64,000 nucleotides of DNA from contig JAOSKK010000036.1 of the NCBI GenBank assembly GCA_027493615.1, positions 62,001 through 126,000 on the forward strand, given 5' to 3'. The notes below the pieces were generated by a model. The model was not told the origin of the DNA. It searched no databases and saw nothing but the letters and a program-made list of their open reading frames with translations. Numbering within the stretch: the stretch's first letter is position 1; each line of letters opens with the position of its first letter. Below are positions 43,529-53,452 of the stretch, one piece after another. A program made the translations under genes and the position numbers. The DNA is from Verrucomicrobiota bacterium (lineage in GTDB: Bacteria > Verrucomicrobiota > Verrucomicrobiia > Limisphaerales > J093).

Positions 43529-44754
43529 TCACGGCGACCGCACCAGCCGGAAGAACGCCTGCGGCTTCTCGCCGGTCAGCACGCCCGGCAGCGGGACCGG
43601 ATTGGCCTGCCAGACAAACGGCGACCCCACCGGCGACCACGCGGTCGCGGGGGGAGGGTTCTTCAACTCGCTCGTGGATTGGACGGACAGTTCCTGGCCC
43701 GCTGTTACCGCCTCGAGCCAGCGCAGCACCGCATCCCCGTCGACCCGGATCTGCACGATCCGCGGACCCGGGATCACGGGCCCCGCAGGGACTTCCCTCG
43801 TGGCACTGGCCCCGAGTTCATCGGTCACCCGCAGGTTCAGGGTGTGGTTCTGAGCGGCCTGCTCAGGGGTGGGCACCCAATCGAGGACGCCGCTGGCTGG
43901 GTCAATCGTCGCGTTGGCAGGTGAACCCTGGTCGAGGCTGTAGGTCAGGACCTGCGCCGGACAGTCCGGGTCATAGACATACTGGGTCGCGTTGAAGAGG
44001 GTGGGTGCACCGGCCGCCAAGCCAACCCGGGGCACGGCGCCAATGACCGGCGCTTCGTTCACCTCCTGCACGACGACCGTGATGGTGATGAGGTTGGTCG
44101 AGGGACCCTGGCATTCGGTGGGGATCCAGGTGAACACCCCCAGGACCGGGTCAATTGTGGCCCCTTCCGGCGCCCCGGGCGCCAGACTGAATACTTCCTC
44201 CGCCTGACAGCCTTCAGCGCGACAGGAGACCTCGCTGCCTTCGGGCGTCTCGGTCTCTCGGGGGCTACGAGGCAATCGGTTATGATTCGTACATCGTCGA
44301 GATACCAGCCGGGACCGATGGCAGTGGAACAGCCCCAGTCCCCGCCCGCTGCTTTGACCTGGGCGGAGCCGCTGTCACTGGAGTTGAAAGCCCGCCAATG
44401 CCGAAACCGCAACCGGGGGTTGAGTTCAGCGGGCGGAACCACGAACGACTCATCACGGATCAGGCGGCTGCTGGCGCCTTCCGGATAGTCACCCCCGAGG
44501 ATCGTGCCGGCAACCCGCGGGATCGGGAAAGAGTTGGTCGGCCCGCTGGTAGGAAGGCCGAACTCCCAGATCCCGAAATCGGCGTACCAGCGTTCGTCCA
44601 CGTAGCGGTCGTCGAAATTCTCCCTCCAATGCACGTCCGCCCGCAGGGATCCAAGGACGGTGGCCTCCAGCAGGAGAACGATGAGGGCTCGCGAGGGTAC
44701 CTGGCACCTTCGCCAGCAACCGGAGGAGCCAATGAATAGGTCGGAGGCGTTCAC
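43529..44754 (-). CDS. MAM-like secreted protein 4 (single unit), one frame break
   Basis: About 408 residues. Hydrophobic export segment ALIVLLLEATVLGSLRADV, then HWRENFDDRYVDERWYADFG opens a single MAM-like unit (IPRVAGTILGGDYPEG, SSRLIRDESFVVPPAEL, PRLRFRHWRAFNS, GPGWYLDDVRIITD). Ig-like segments (ATIDPVLGVFTWIPTECQGP, ATIDPASGVLDWVPTPEQA) and the terminal module ending AFFRLVRSP follow. It looks like a minimal version of proteins 1-3. A frame change lies near 44245. No ATG is available in frame before the export segment; GTG at 44754 is the likely start, 10 bases after the stop of the prepilin-like gene. Its stop abuts the ATG of gene 3. Confidence 0.75.
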
Positions 44755-44764
44755 GATGCCGCGT

Positions 44765-45619
44765 TCACGGAGCTTCTTCGGAGAATCGGCAGTCGAAATT
44801 CCACTGCCTCTGCACGTCACGGGTTTGCACCGTCCACCACTCCTGCCGCCTCCCTTCGACATGCCCGTCGCCCAGCAGCATGTTGGCGCCGCCAAGGTGC
44901 CAGTCCCCGACGCCCAGGTGGTACACCGGGCTGGCGTCATCGGCCGGGTCGGTCCGGAACGGATGCGGGAAGAGGCTGAAAACGAGGTCGTCGTAAGGCG
45001 TGACGTCGCGGAGGCCGGGCAGGGTCAGGGCGGCGAGCGTGTCGCCTGCGACAATCATCAGGGGAGGCATCCGTACGTCCGATTCGGGCAGGTTCACCAT
45101 GCGCACCACCCTGCCGCTCACCTCCTGACTCCCGCCCAGCCCGCGGTTCGGCCCTTCCATCACCAGCAGGCCGCTGGGGGTCTGCCGGATCGGCGCCGTC
45201 CCCCGCCAGTTGTAGCCGTAGTGCGGATTCAACGGCAGCGGGCCGGACCCGTCCGAATCGTTCGCAGGCTCGGCCGCAACCCACGCCCGCTCCGGACAAC
45301 GAAACGCCGCGGCCACGTCCAGCGGTCGCAGCGCCTTCTGCAATCCTCCGCGAAACCCGGTGGAGATCCCGACCGGGTAGACGCGCTCGTCGGCCAGATA
45401 CAGCGCCAGGGCATAACCGATCTGCCGCAGGTTGCTCTGGCAGCGGGCCGAGCGGGCCGACACCACCGAGCGGGACACGGCGGGCAGGAGCAAGCCGGCC
45501 AGCACGACGATCACCGCCACCACCACGAGCGCTTCGATCAGGGTGAAGCCGGCCCGGGAACCGGGGGTGTGCAGGCAGGACGCCCGCACCACCGACGGCG
45601 TTGGAGGCGAGCGCTTCAT
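44765..45619 (-). CDS. Type IV prepilin-like protein (GFTLIE, H-x9-DG) with a repeat in its leader
   Basis: 284 residues. The prepilin cleavage/methylation motif is SRAGFTLIEALVVVAVIVVL (about residues 22-41), followed by a hydrophobic helix and PAVSRSVVSARSARCQSNLR. The C-terminal H-x9-DG-type motif is in WHLGGANMLLGDGHVEGRR. Such pseudopilin-like proteins are abundant in Planctomycetes and Verrucomicrobia and are processed by a prepilin peptidase (not in window). The 24-residue leader before the Gly contains VVRASCLHTPG, encoded by a family 1 repeat. The ATG at 45619 overlaps the stop of the upstream gene in an ATGA, and gene 4 starts about 10 bases downstream: clearly one operon. Confidence 0.88.
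   Translation of the reverse strand: MKRSPPTPSVVRASCLHTPGSRAGFTLIEALVVVAVIVVLAGLLLPAVSRSVVSARSARCQSNLRQIGYALALYLADERVYPVGISTGFRGGLQKALRPLDVAAAFRCPERAWVAAEPANDSDGSGPLPLNPHYGYNWRGTAPIRQTPSGLLVMEGPNRGLGGSQEVSGRVVRMVNLPESDVRMPPLMIVAGDTLAALTLPGLRDVTPYDDLVFSLFPHPFRTDPADDASPVYHLGVGDWHLGGANMLLGDGHVEGRRQEWWTVQTRDVQRQWNFDCRFSEEAP
45570..45595. repeat. Family 1 repeat inside the prepilin leader
   Basis: GTGCAGGCAGGACGCCCGCA followed by CCACCG. It lies wholly within the coding sequence of the prepilin-like gene, between the start codon and the GFTLIE motif, and keeps the frame. Confidence 0.85.
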
Positions 45620-46682
45620 CGGGTCCAGTAGACGCGGTAGAACTTCGCGCCGGCACCGCGCGGCACCGGGTCAAACCAGAACCGGTCGGTGGTCGTCCCC
45701 GCCACGGTCCAGCCGCCGTCCGCGGACAGTTGGCCGGCGACTTCGAGCTCGTAGCCCGTGGCGCCCGGTTCCGCCGCCCACGTGAGGAAGGCCTCCTGCC
45801 CTTTGAGCACGATGCGCAAGTCGCCAACGGGTTGCCGTTCGGGCGGTCGGATGGCGTTGCTCTCGAACACCCGCAGGACGGTCTTGGCCTTCGGAAAATC
45901 CGCGGGCGGCACCGCGGTCGCGGGCGGTGAGATGATGTGCACCGCCTTGCCCAGGCCGGGGACCAGCCAGTAGTAGTTGCGGAAGATCTGCGTGTCGATC
46001 GGGATCCCGAAGGTGAGGTCGGTGGTCACGTAGGTGTTGACCTCGTTCACCCGCAGCGCCGGCCGCTCCCCCAGGCCGGGCAACGCCACCGTGCCGTAAG
46101 CGTCCACGTGGCTCTCGTTCACGAAATGGATGGCGACGCCCAGGACGATGAAGCCGGCGTCGATCACATCCTGCCAGTCCGCCTCCCGCTGCCAGGTCTG
46201 TCCGAAGGTGACCTCGGCCGGCAGCTCGAGCGTGGGTGTCTCGAAAACGATGTCGGCCTGGGGCTTCTTGCAGGCGTCGTGGAAACCGTAGTAGAACCGG
46301 CCCGCCCCCGCGATCACCTGGAAATAGCTCCAGTTCTGGCAGCGATCCGATTCCCGTGTCACCCGTTCGGCGTACGTCGCCTGGGCAAAGGGCGTGCCAT
46401 GCCCACCGTCGCCAGGCGCAACGATGTCCAGGCGGTGCATGACTTCCTTGTCGCTCGGGGGGTACGCGAAGTCCCAGCGGTGCGGACCGCCGGGGGCCCC
46501 AACGAGTTCGCGGACATCCTTGTCCCCCACATCGACATAAGCGCGGGTGTAAGTGGTGCCGACGTCGAGGGAAGTTCGGCCGGGGTGAAGGTAATCTGGG
46601 CCAGCGCGGCAACCGAACCGAGGCTGCCCGCGAGCAATTGACCCCAGACCTTCATGGCTGCGTCGAGGGTAGGCAGGTTCAT
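45616..46682 (-). CDS. Exported protein of unknown function, one frame break
   Basis: About 355 residues. MNLPTLDAAMKVWGQLLAGS and LGSVAALAQITFTPAE form a signal-like start (ATG 46682, or 46655 at MKVWGQLL). The rest is soluble and beta-rich with Trp/Tyr-rich stretches (RCQNWSYFQVIAGAGRFYYG, VFETPTLELPAEVTFGQTW, VNEVNTYVTTDLTFGIPI). The C-terminal domain resembles a fibronectin-like sandwich (KGQEAFLTWAAEPGATGYEL) and ends GAKFYRVYWTR, the terminal motif shared by the neighbouring secreted proteins. I do not recognise a family for the central part. A frame change lies near 46575. Between two prepilin-like genes and overlapping the second by an ATGA; a role with pseudopilins in an exported structure is only suggested by context. 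Confidence 0.7.
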
Positions 46683-46730
46683 AGGTGATGCAAGGCGAAT
46701 AAGAGTCTGAGGGCTGCTTATCAAGCAGAT

Positions 46731-47616
46731 TCACCGGCCGCAGCCGGGATCCGGCGTGGTCGCGGCCGTCCGTGGTGTCCGCAAGACGAGCCAGGTCAGG
46801 TCGGGATCGCCGGCCGGCGTGGCGAGGTTCACGGTGTAAGTCCCGGGCAGAACCGTCAGGCGGCGCAGGGTCGGGCCCACCCAGCGATGGAGTTCGCCGT
46901 GACCGTCGGCGAAGACAAACGTGCCGGCGCCGTTGTGGCCGGTGCCGGGGACATCCACGAACTGCGTCGGACGGTTGGGCGGGAAGAAGGCGGCGTCGCT
47001 GACGCTGCCCGGGAATTCGTCGGCGTACAACCAGGTGTCACTGGGGCCGGGCACGAGCAGTTCAGACGCCTTGGTCAGGTGGGCGTAGGCGACGGACGGA
47101 AACGGGTCCCCCAGCGGGCCGGTCTCGGCGTTGCCGGCCCCGACCAGGGCATTGCCCGTGACGGTGCGCACCCGTTCCCTCCAACCCTTCCCCTTCTGCG
47201 CCTCGGAGAGGTACTGGTCGGCGGGACACTTGTAGAGGTTCTTGGTCCGGCTGAAGTAGGGGGCCAGCGTGGCGTAACGCGGATCGAGCAGGAGAAGGAT
47301 GTTCGTGTTGTCCGAGTGCGTCGACCAGTCCATCCAACCGCTCACCCAGGGACGTTGGGGAGCGCCTGCGGCGGGCAGGTAGCCGCCGTGATAGACCTCG
47401 GGAAACCGGTCATCGTGTTCGGCCTGATAGAGGTAGCTGGCCAACCCCAACTGCCGCTGCTGACTGAGGCAGATAATGGCGTGAGCCCGACCCTTGGCGC
47501 GGGACAGGGCCGGCAGCAGCAGGGCAGCCAGAATGCCGAGGATGGCGATGACGACGAGCAACCTCGATCAGGGTGAACCCCCGCGACCGACGGCAGGACG
47601 AAGGAACGGACATCAT
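46731..47616 (-). CDS. Type IV prepilin-like protein (H-x9-DG family), one frame break
   Basis: About 294 residues. MMSVPSSCRRSRGFTLIEV from the ATG at 47616 joins, after a one-base frame change at about 47562, to LVVIAILGILAALLLPALSR and AKGRAHAIICLSQQRQLGLA, the usual pseudopilin N-terminal helix. The C-terminal part has HNGAGTFVFADGHGELHRWV, the H-x9-DG motif. First gene of the long minus-strand run; divergent from the NPCBM glycosidase-like gene across a repeat-rich spacer. Paralogous in architecture to the gene at 44765 but little conserved outside the N-terminal helix. Confidence 0.88.
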
Positions 47617-47763
47617 AACAAGACGGTGTTGAGCGTTTCTGTGGGACCCGCACCCGGCCGGCGCTTGACTGCCCTCCACCCCGCGGAGGCCGGCCCGGGC
47701 ACGGGTCCCACTCGGGATGGTCGGGAACCGGGGACTTCTCGCAGACTCTCGCGAGATCTCCCC

Positions 47764-47870
47764 CGTAGGAGCCGATGTCAGGAGGCTCTGCCTGAGTCTC
47801 GTGACCTCGACTCCTACCGGCCGGACTCGCCCCCCGTAGGAGCCGACGTCAGGAGGCTCTGCCTGAGGCG
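47764..47870 (+). repeat. Two direct family 4 repeats in a divergent intergenic region
   Basis: CCGTAGGAGCCGATGTCAGG followed by AGGCTCTGCCTGAG at 47764-47797, and CCGTAGGAGCCGACGTCAGG with the same AGGCTCTGCCTGAG at 47835-47868. One base differs in the core. CTCCTACCGG between them forms a possible partner for CCGTAGGAG. Confidence 0.8.
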
Positions 47871-47898
47871 ACGAGGTGGGGAGACGCGGAGGCATTGG

Positions 47899-48002
47899 AA
47901 AAGCGGTGCTGAAGCACACGCACTCCAAACGCTCCGCGCGGGTCCGGCGGTGTGGGGCGTCGCGCAGCGTCTGGAGTGCGTGTGCTTCAGCACCGCTTTG
48001 CG
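47899..48002. repeat. Long near-perfect palindrome (family 3)
   Basis: AAAGCGGTGCTGAAGCACAC + GCACTCCAAACGCT faces AGCGTCTGGAGTGCGTGTGC + TTCAGCACCGCTTT. The arms of about 33 bp have two mismatches and surround a roughly 35-base GC-rich loop. It lies between divergent genes starting at 47616 (minus) and 48093 (plus). The left arm also contains GTGCTGAAGCAC, itself a small palindrome. Confidence 0.85.
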
Positions 48003-48092
48003 TGACGGCAGCGGCCGCGCGGCGGTCGGCGGCGATGGCCGAAGCGTTGACAGGTGAAGGGGCCGCCGGCAGCGTTGGGGCCCTGGCATCTT

Positions 48093-51000
48093 ATGAACTC
48101 CCAACGTTCCTCGCGCCTTCGCCGTCTTACCGTCCTCGTCGGGTCCGTGCTCGCCGGGTTTGCTGCCAGCAACCTGGCACCCGGCATCGCGGCGGAAACC
48201 ACCGAGTACCTGTCCGATGTGCCGGAGCGCATCATCGGCACGAGCCAAGGCTGGGGCGCACTGGGCTGGGACGTCGCAGCCCATGCGGGAGCCCAAGCGG
48301 GTGAACCGCTCCGCATCGGGACGCAGTCCTTCACCAAGGGCCTCGGTCATCACGCCGGGGGCCGCATCGAAGTCCTCCTCGAGGGCGAATACACGACCTT
48401 CGAAGCCCAGGTGGGTCTGCAGCCCTGCGGGGGCGGGGGGCAGCGTGGTGTTCCGCGTGCTGGTGGATGGCGAGGCGAAGTTCGACAGCGGCGTGCTGCG
48501 GCCGGAGGACCCGCCCCGGTCGGTGCGCGTGTCCGTGGCCGGCGCGCATGCCCTCGCCCTCGAGGCGAACGACGCCGGCGACGGAATCGCTTGCGACATG
48601 GCCAACTGGGCGGACGCCCGCCTGACTCGAATCCACCCGGTGACCGCCACCGTCACCGCTGCTGCGGCACCCGTGGACATGGCCCCGTTCGGCCGGGTCG
48701 TAACCTGGGATCCCGGGCGGACGCACGGCACCCGGGCCTCCCGCATTGAGGAGTTCCCGGCCGAGGATCTGTTCCTCGAGACCGACCTCGACCCCGACGC
48801 GACGGGAGCCTACGCGGCGCCGGTCAGCGCGACGGGCCAGGCGTGTGTCGGTCTGCAATGGCTGAACCGGCGGGCGCTGAAGGAACTTCGGCTGGCGTTT
48901 GCCGACCCCGCCCAGGTGCCCGCGGCGGATCAGGTCCGCGTCGAGGGCTGGTTTGGCGAATCGGCGTGGCAGGGCGAATGGCTGCCCTTGAAGGGCGAGC
49001 ACCGTCGTGAAGGCGACGCCCTTGTGTTTCAGGCTGGGGCGCGTTCGCCGGACGACGGCTTGCTGCTGACCCGCAAAGTGCGCTGGATCTGGCCGGCCAC
49101 CGGGGATTTGGTCCGGGTGCAACGTCCGGCAGCGCTGACCCGGTCGCGCTGGGCGACGACGTCGGTACTGGTGCAGTTCGAGCGTCCGGCCCGGGTGCCG
49201 GCGGCCTTCGCGGAACGCCTGGACTTGGGAAGCGCGAGGCTGATCGAGATCTACAACGGCGAGCTGTTGGGCAACGCGGCCCTCACGTGGAACGAGGCCG
49301 GCGTGCAACGGTTGACCGTCCGGTACAGTCGACCTTCCCCGCTCGCCTCGGATCCGACGCATCTCCGGCTGACGCTGCCGTGGGACCGCGTCGCGGTGGC
49401 GGTCGAAGACATTCTCGAACGCGGCCCGGTTTACCTGCCCGATCTCGGGGCCTACTTCTGTCGGGCCGACCAGCCGTTGGCGCTGGCCGAGTACAAGCGG
49501 CAGATCGCCGGCCGCCGGACCACGCTCGAGGAAGTACGGGCGTTGCCGGACCAGACCCTGGTGCAAGCGATGGCGCGGACGCACAACCCCGTCCAGCGGG
49601 AAGGCCCGGTCATGGTGTCGCTGGCAGCCGACAACACGAAGTACGTCGTCGAACGCGACGGCACGGTCCGCTTCCGGACCTCGCCCGACACGACGACGCA
49701 GTGGAGCCAGGGCAGCAGCAGTCTGCGCTTCGAGTTTGAGGACCGTCCGGCCGAGCAGGTGAGCCGCCATCTGGACGGAGGATGGTTGCCCATCCCGGTG
49801 ATCAACCGCGCCCATGCGGGGGTGTTGCTCAGTCAGCGCGTGTTTGTGGCGCCCACGGATCCGCCGGGCACGAACCCCGCCCGCGTCGGCCGGCGCGGGG
49901 TGGCGGTGATCGAGTTTGTGGTGTCCGCCGCGACGGCCAACAGTCCGGTGACGCCGCTGCACCTGACGTTCAATGCCCCGTCCTCGAGCGCGGCGCCATA
50001 CACCATCACGCCCGCGGCCTACGGGTTCGTGGTGCAGCAGGTCGGACAACCGATCGCCGCGGTGAAACGGTTTGGGGACGGTCAGGGGAATGCTCAGCCC
50101 AGTGTCTCGGGAGCGTCGTTGCGGTTTCCGCGCGAGGCCTTCCTGGCCGGGGCGGATCGCTGGGTTGTGTTCCTCCTGCCGCCCGGGTTTCCGACGGAGG
50201 ACCTCGCGGGTCTGCCCGGTCCCGAGCCGTTGCGCGCGGCGGTGGAAGCGTACTGGAAGGCGGTGTTGGCGCCGGCGGCTGAGATCCAGACACCCGAGCC
50301 ATTCCTGAACGACCTGATCCGCTCGTCGCAGGTGCGGTGCTGGATCGCCGCGCGCAACGAAGCCGACGGCGCGCGCGTGGCGCCCTGGATTGCGGCCATG
50401 AGCTACGGGCCGCTCGAGAGCGAGGCGCACTCGGTGATCCGCGGCATGGACTTCCTGGGGCACCACGAGTTCGCGCGGCGCAGCCTCGACTTCTTCGTAC
50501 AGCGCTATGCTCCCGAGGGCTTTCTCACGACGGGCTACACGACGTTCGGCACCGCCTGGCACCTGTGGACGCTGGGCGAACACGTCGAGCTGACCCGCGA
50601 TCGCGCATGGCTGTCCGAAGTGGCCCCCGAACTGAAACGCGTCGGTCGCTGGATCGTGGCGCAGACCGAGAAGACGACCCGCCGCGTGGCCGGGGCGGAA
50701 GCCGGTTCGACCGCGCGAGAAAGCGGCCGGTCACGCCGCGCCAGCCGAGCGTCCGGCCGAAACTTCCTGACGCCCGGGTATCGGCCGGAACCGGGGCTGA
50801 TGCCGCCCGGGGTGATGGCGGACTGGAACGCGTTCGCCTATCACTTCTGCTTGAACGCGTACTACGCCGCGGCGTTGCGGCACCTGGGCGACGCGCTCAG
50901 CGGCTTGGGCGACGCAGACGCCGCGACGTTCGCGCGGGCGGGCGAGAGTTTGCGTGGGAACACCCTCAACGCCTTCGCCTGGACTCGCTCGTTGTCTCCC

Positions 51001-51847
51001 CGCGGTGCCACTGCGCGACGGCACGTGGGTGGCCTACTACCCGTCCCAGGTCCATAGCCCCGGGCAACTCGGCGCCTTCTTCCCGGGCGAAGACGCGGGG
51101 CGCAGTTGGTGTTACGACGTCGAACTGGGCGCCCATCAGATGGTGCCCACGGGCGTGCTCGATCCGTTTGACGACGCAGTTGGTCCGATGCTCGATCACA
51201 TGGAGGACGTGCAGTTCCTCGCCGACGGCTGGTTCGATTACGCGGCGAGCGACAACGCCAGGGACTGGTTCAATCGCGGCGGCTTCTCCAAGGTCCAGCC
51301 CTTCTACACGCGCAACGCGGAGATCTACGGGCAGCGCGACGACGTGCGGCCGTTCCTCCGCTCCTACTTCAACGCCCTCGCGTCGCTGGTGAATCCGGAG
51401 GTCCTCACGTTCTGGGAACACTTCCGGCACAGCGGTGCGTGGGACAAGACGCACGAGACCGGCTATTTCCTGCACCAGACGCGGACGCTGTTGGTGACGG
51501 AGCGTGGTCTCGAGCTCTGGCTGGCGCCGTTCGTTCCCAGCGCCTGGCTCGCCGACGGGCGGACGGTGACCGTGACCCGGGCGCCGACACGCTTCGGCAC
51601 GGTGGATTTCCAGATCACTTCGGCCCTCGCGTCAGGGCGGATCGTGGCAGAAATCAAGTCGCCCACGGCCCGGCCGTGCCTGCGGTTGGTCCTGCGCTTG
51701 CGTGCCCCTGGCGAGCGGCCGCTGAGCCGCGTGACGGTGAACGGCGTGCCGCACGAGGACTTTGACCCGCAGGCCCGGCTCATCCGGCTTTCGCCGAACG
51801 TCGGTCGCCTGCGGGTCGTGGCCGAGTTCGGCGCGGGCGCGCGTTGA
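48093..51847 (+). CDS. Exported NPCBM-domain, glycosidase-like protein with (alpha/alpha)6-type catalytic region, two frame breaks
   Basis: About 1,251 residues. Signal peptide MNSQRSSRLRRLTVLVGSVL, then an NPCBM carbohydrate-binding domain (GTQSFTKGLGHHAGGRIEVL, RVLVDGEAKFDSGVL, VAGAHALALEANDAGDGIAC). Middle beta-rich domains follow. The C-terminal helical region reads like a six-hairpin glycosidase (SSQVRCWIAARNEADGARV, SVIRGMDFLGHHEFARRSLD, YTTFGTAWHLWTLGEHVELT, VMADWNAFAYHFCLNAYYAA). A closing beta-sandwich follows. NPCBM domains are usually attached to glycoside hydrolases. I cannot assign a GH family or catalytic residues. Frame breaks near 48430 and 51000, both at G/C runs. Divergent from the prepilin-like gene. 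Confidence 0.75.
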
Positions 51848-51906
51848 GGTGGATTCGGGAAGCCCGCGGCAGCCAGGCGAGCTCTCCATGCACCGCCCGA
51901 CCCGTC

Positions 51907-51953
51907 ACTTCCCCCATCCCCGATGTTCGTAATCGGCGGAGAAACCCCCTGCC
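51907..51953. repeat. Family 2 repeat, half element
   Basis: ACTTCCCCCATCCCCGATGT plus TCGTAATCGGCGGAGAAACC matches the left arm of the palindrome at 32355; no facing arm follows. It lies between the convergent NPCBM glycosidase-like gene and the DUF1501 gene. Confidence 0.75.
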
Positions 51954-51962
51954 CGTGCCGGT

Positions 51963-53434
51963 TCAGGCGAGCAGGTCCTTGACGACGCGACCGTGCACGT
52001 CGGTCAAGCGATAGTGACGGCCCTGGTGGAAGAACGTGAGCCGTTCGTGATCGAAACCCAGGCAGTGCAGGATCGTCGCCTGCAGGTCGTGCACATGCAC
52101 CGGATCCTCGACGATGTTGAACCCCAGTTCATCCGTGGCGCCGTACACCAGGCCGGGTTTGATACCGCCCCCCGCCAGCCACATCGTGAACGCCTGCGGA
52201 TGGTGATCGCGCCCCAGACTCCGACCGAGCGCGGCGTTGGTCTCGACCATCGGCGTGCGACCGAACTCGCCGCCCCAGACGACCAGCGTTTCGTCCAGCA
52301 TCCCGCGCTGTTTGAGGTCCTTCACCAACGCCGCGGAGGCCTGGTCGGTGGCGGCGCAGTTGCTCTTCAGATTGCCTGCCACATCGGAGTGAGCGTCCCA
52401 GCCTTCGTGATAAATGTTCACGAACCGCACCCCGCGCTCGACCATGCGCCGCGCCAGCAGACACGCCCGCGCGAAGGACGGCTTGGCCGGGTCGCACCCA
52501 TACAGCTCGAGCGTTTCGGGGCTTTCGTTCCGCAGATCCATCAGGTCCGGCGCCGACGTTTGGAGACGGTAAGCCATCTCGTAGGACGCGATCCGGCTGG
52601 CGATTTCGGGGTCGCCCACGCGTTCGAGCTGGCGCTGGTTCAGCTCGCGCACCAGGTCGAGGGAATCGCGCTGCAACCGGTCGTCCACGCCCGGCGGCAG
52701 GCTGACGTTCAGGATCGGATCGCCGGTGTTCCGAAAGCGCACGCCGGTGTAGAGCGTCGGCAGGAACCCGCTGGACCAGTTGGCCGCGCCGCCGCTGATG
52801 CCCGCCCCGGTGGACATCACCACAAACGCGGGCAAGTCGCTGGTCTCGCAGCCCAGGCCATACACCACCCATGACCCGAGGCTGGGGCGGCCGGGTTGGG
52901 AGAAGCCCGTGTTGAAGAAGATCTGCGCCGGCGCGTGGTTGAACTGGTCGGTTCGACACGACCGCACCAGGCAGATGTCGTCCACGATCCCCGCCAGGTG
53001 CGGCAGCATCTCGGACAACTCGACCCCGTTCTGACCGTGCCGGGCGAACGGGAAGCGCGGTCCCAGCACGCCCGCATCCGCCCGGATGAAGGCATAGCGC
53101 TGGTCGCCAATCACCGAGGGGGAAGGGGCTTGCCCTCCATCTCCGCCAGCTTCGGTTTGTAGTCGAACAGGTCCAACTGGCTCGGCGCCCCCGCCATGAA
53201 GAGGTGAATCACGTGCCGGGCCTTGCCGGGAAAATGGGGCGGCCGCGGCGCCAGTGGGTTCGGGCCAACCCCGGCCACCGGCGCTGGCGACGCGACGGCC
53301 CGGCCCGGGCGCCACGTGCCGGCCAGCAATGAAGCCAGCGCGATCTTGCCCAGCCCAACCCCGCAGTCGCGCAGGAACCAGCGACGCGTGATATGCCGGG
53401 CGTGTTCGTTCCGCAGCTCCAGGGGTAAGCTCAT
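51963..53434 (-). CDS. DUF1501 family protein with Tat signal, one frame break
   Basis: About 490 residues. The twin-arginine signal is in HITRRWFLRDCGVGLG, followed by LASLLAGTWRPG. The DUF1501 core, a sulfatase/alkaline phosphatase-like fold, shows HVIHLFMAGAPSQLDLFDYK, GIVDDICLVRSCRTDQFNHA, GSWVVYGLGCETSDLPAFVV, NIYHEGWDAHSD, VVWGGEFGRTPMVE and GRDHHPQAFTMWLAGGGIKP near the end. Found next to DUF1549/DUF1553 cytochrome-type genes throughout the PVC group; its substrate is not established. A frame change near 53115 falls between EGKPLPP and SVIGDQRYAFIR. Downstream of, and probably co-transcribed with, the DUF1553 gene, whose stop lies 18 bases upstream. Confidence 0.9.
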
Positions 53435-53452
53435 GGCAGGTCCTCGTTCCCT

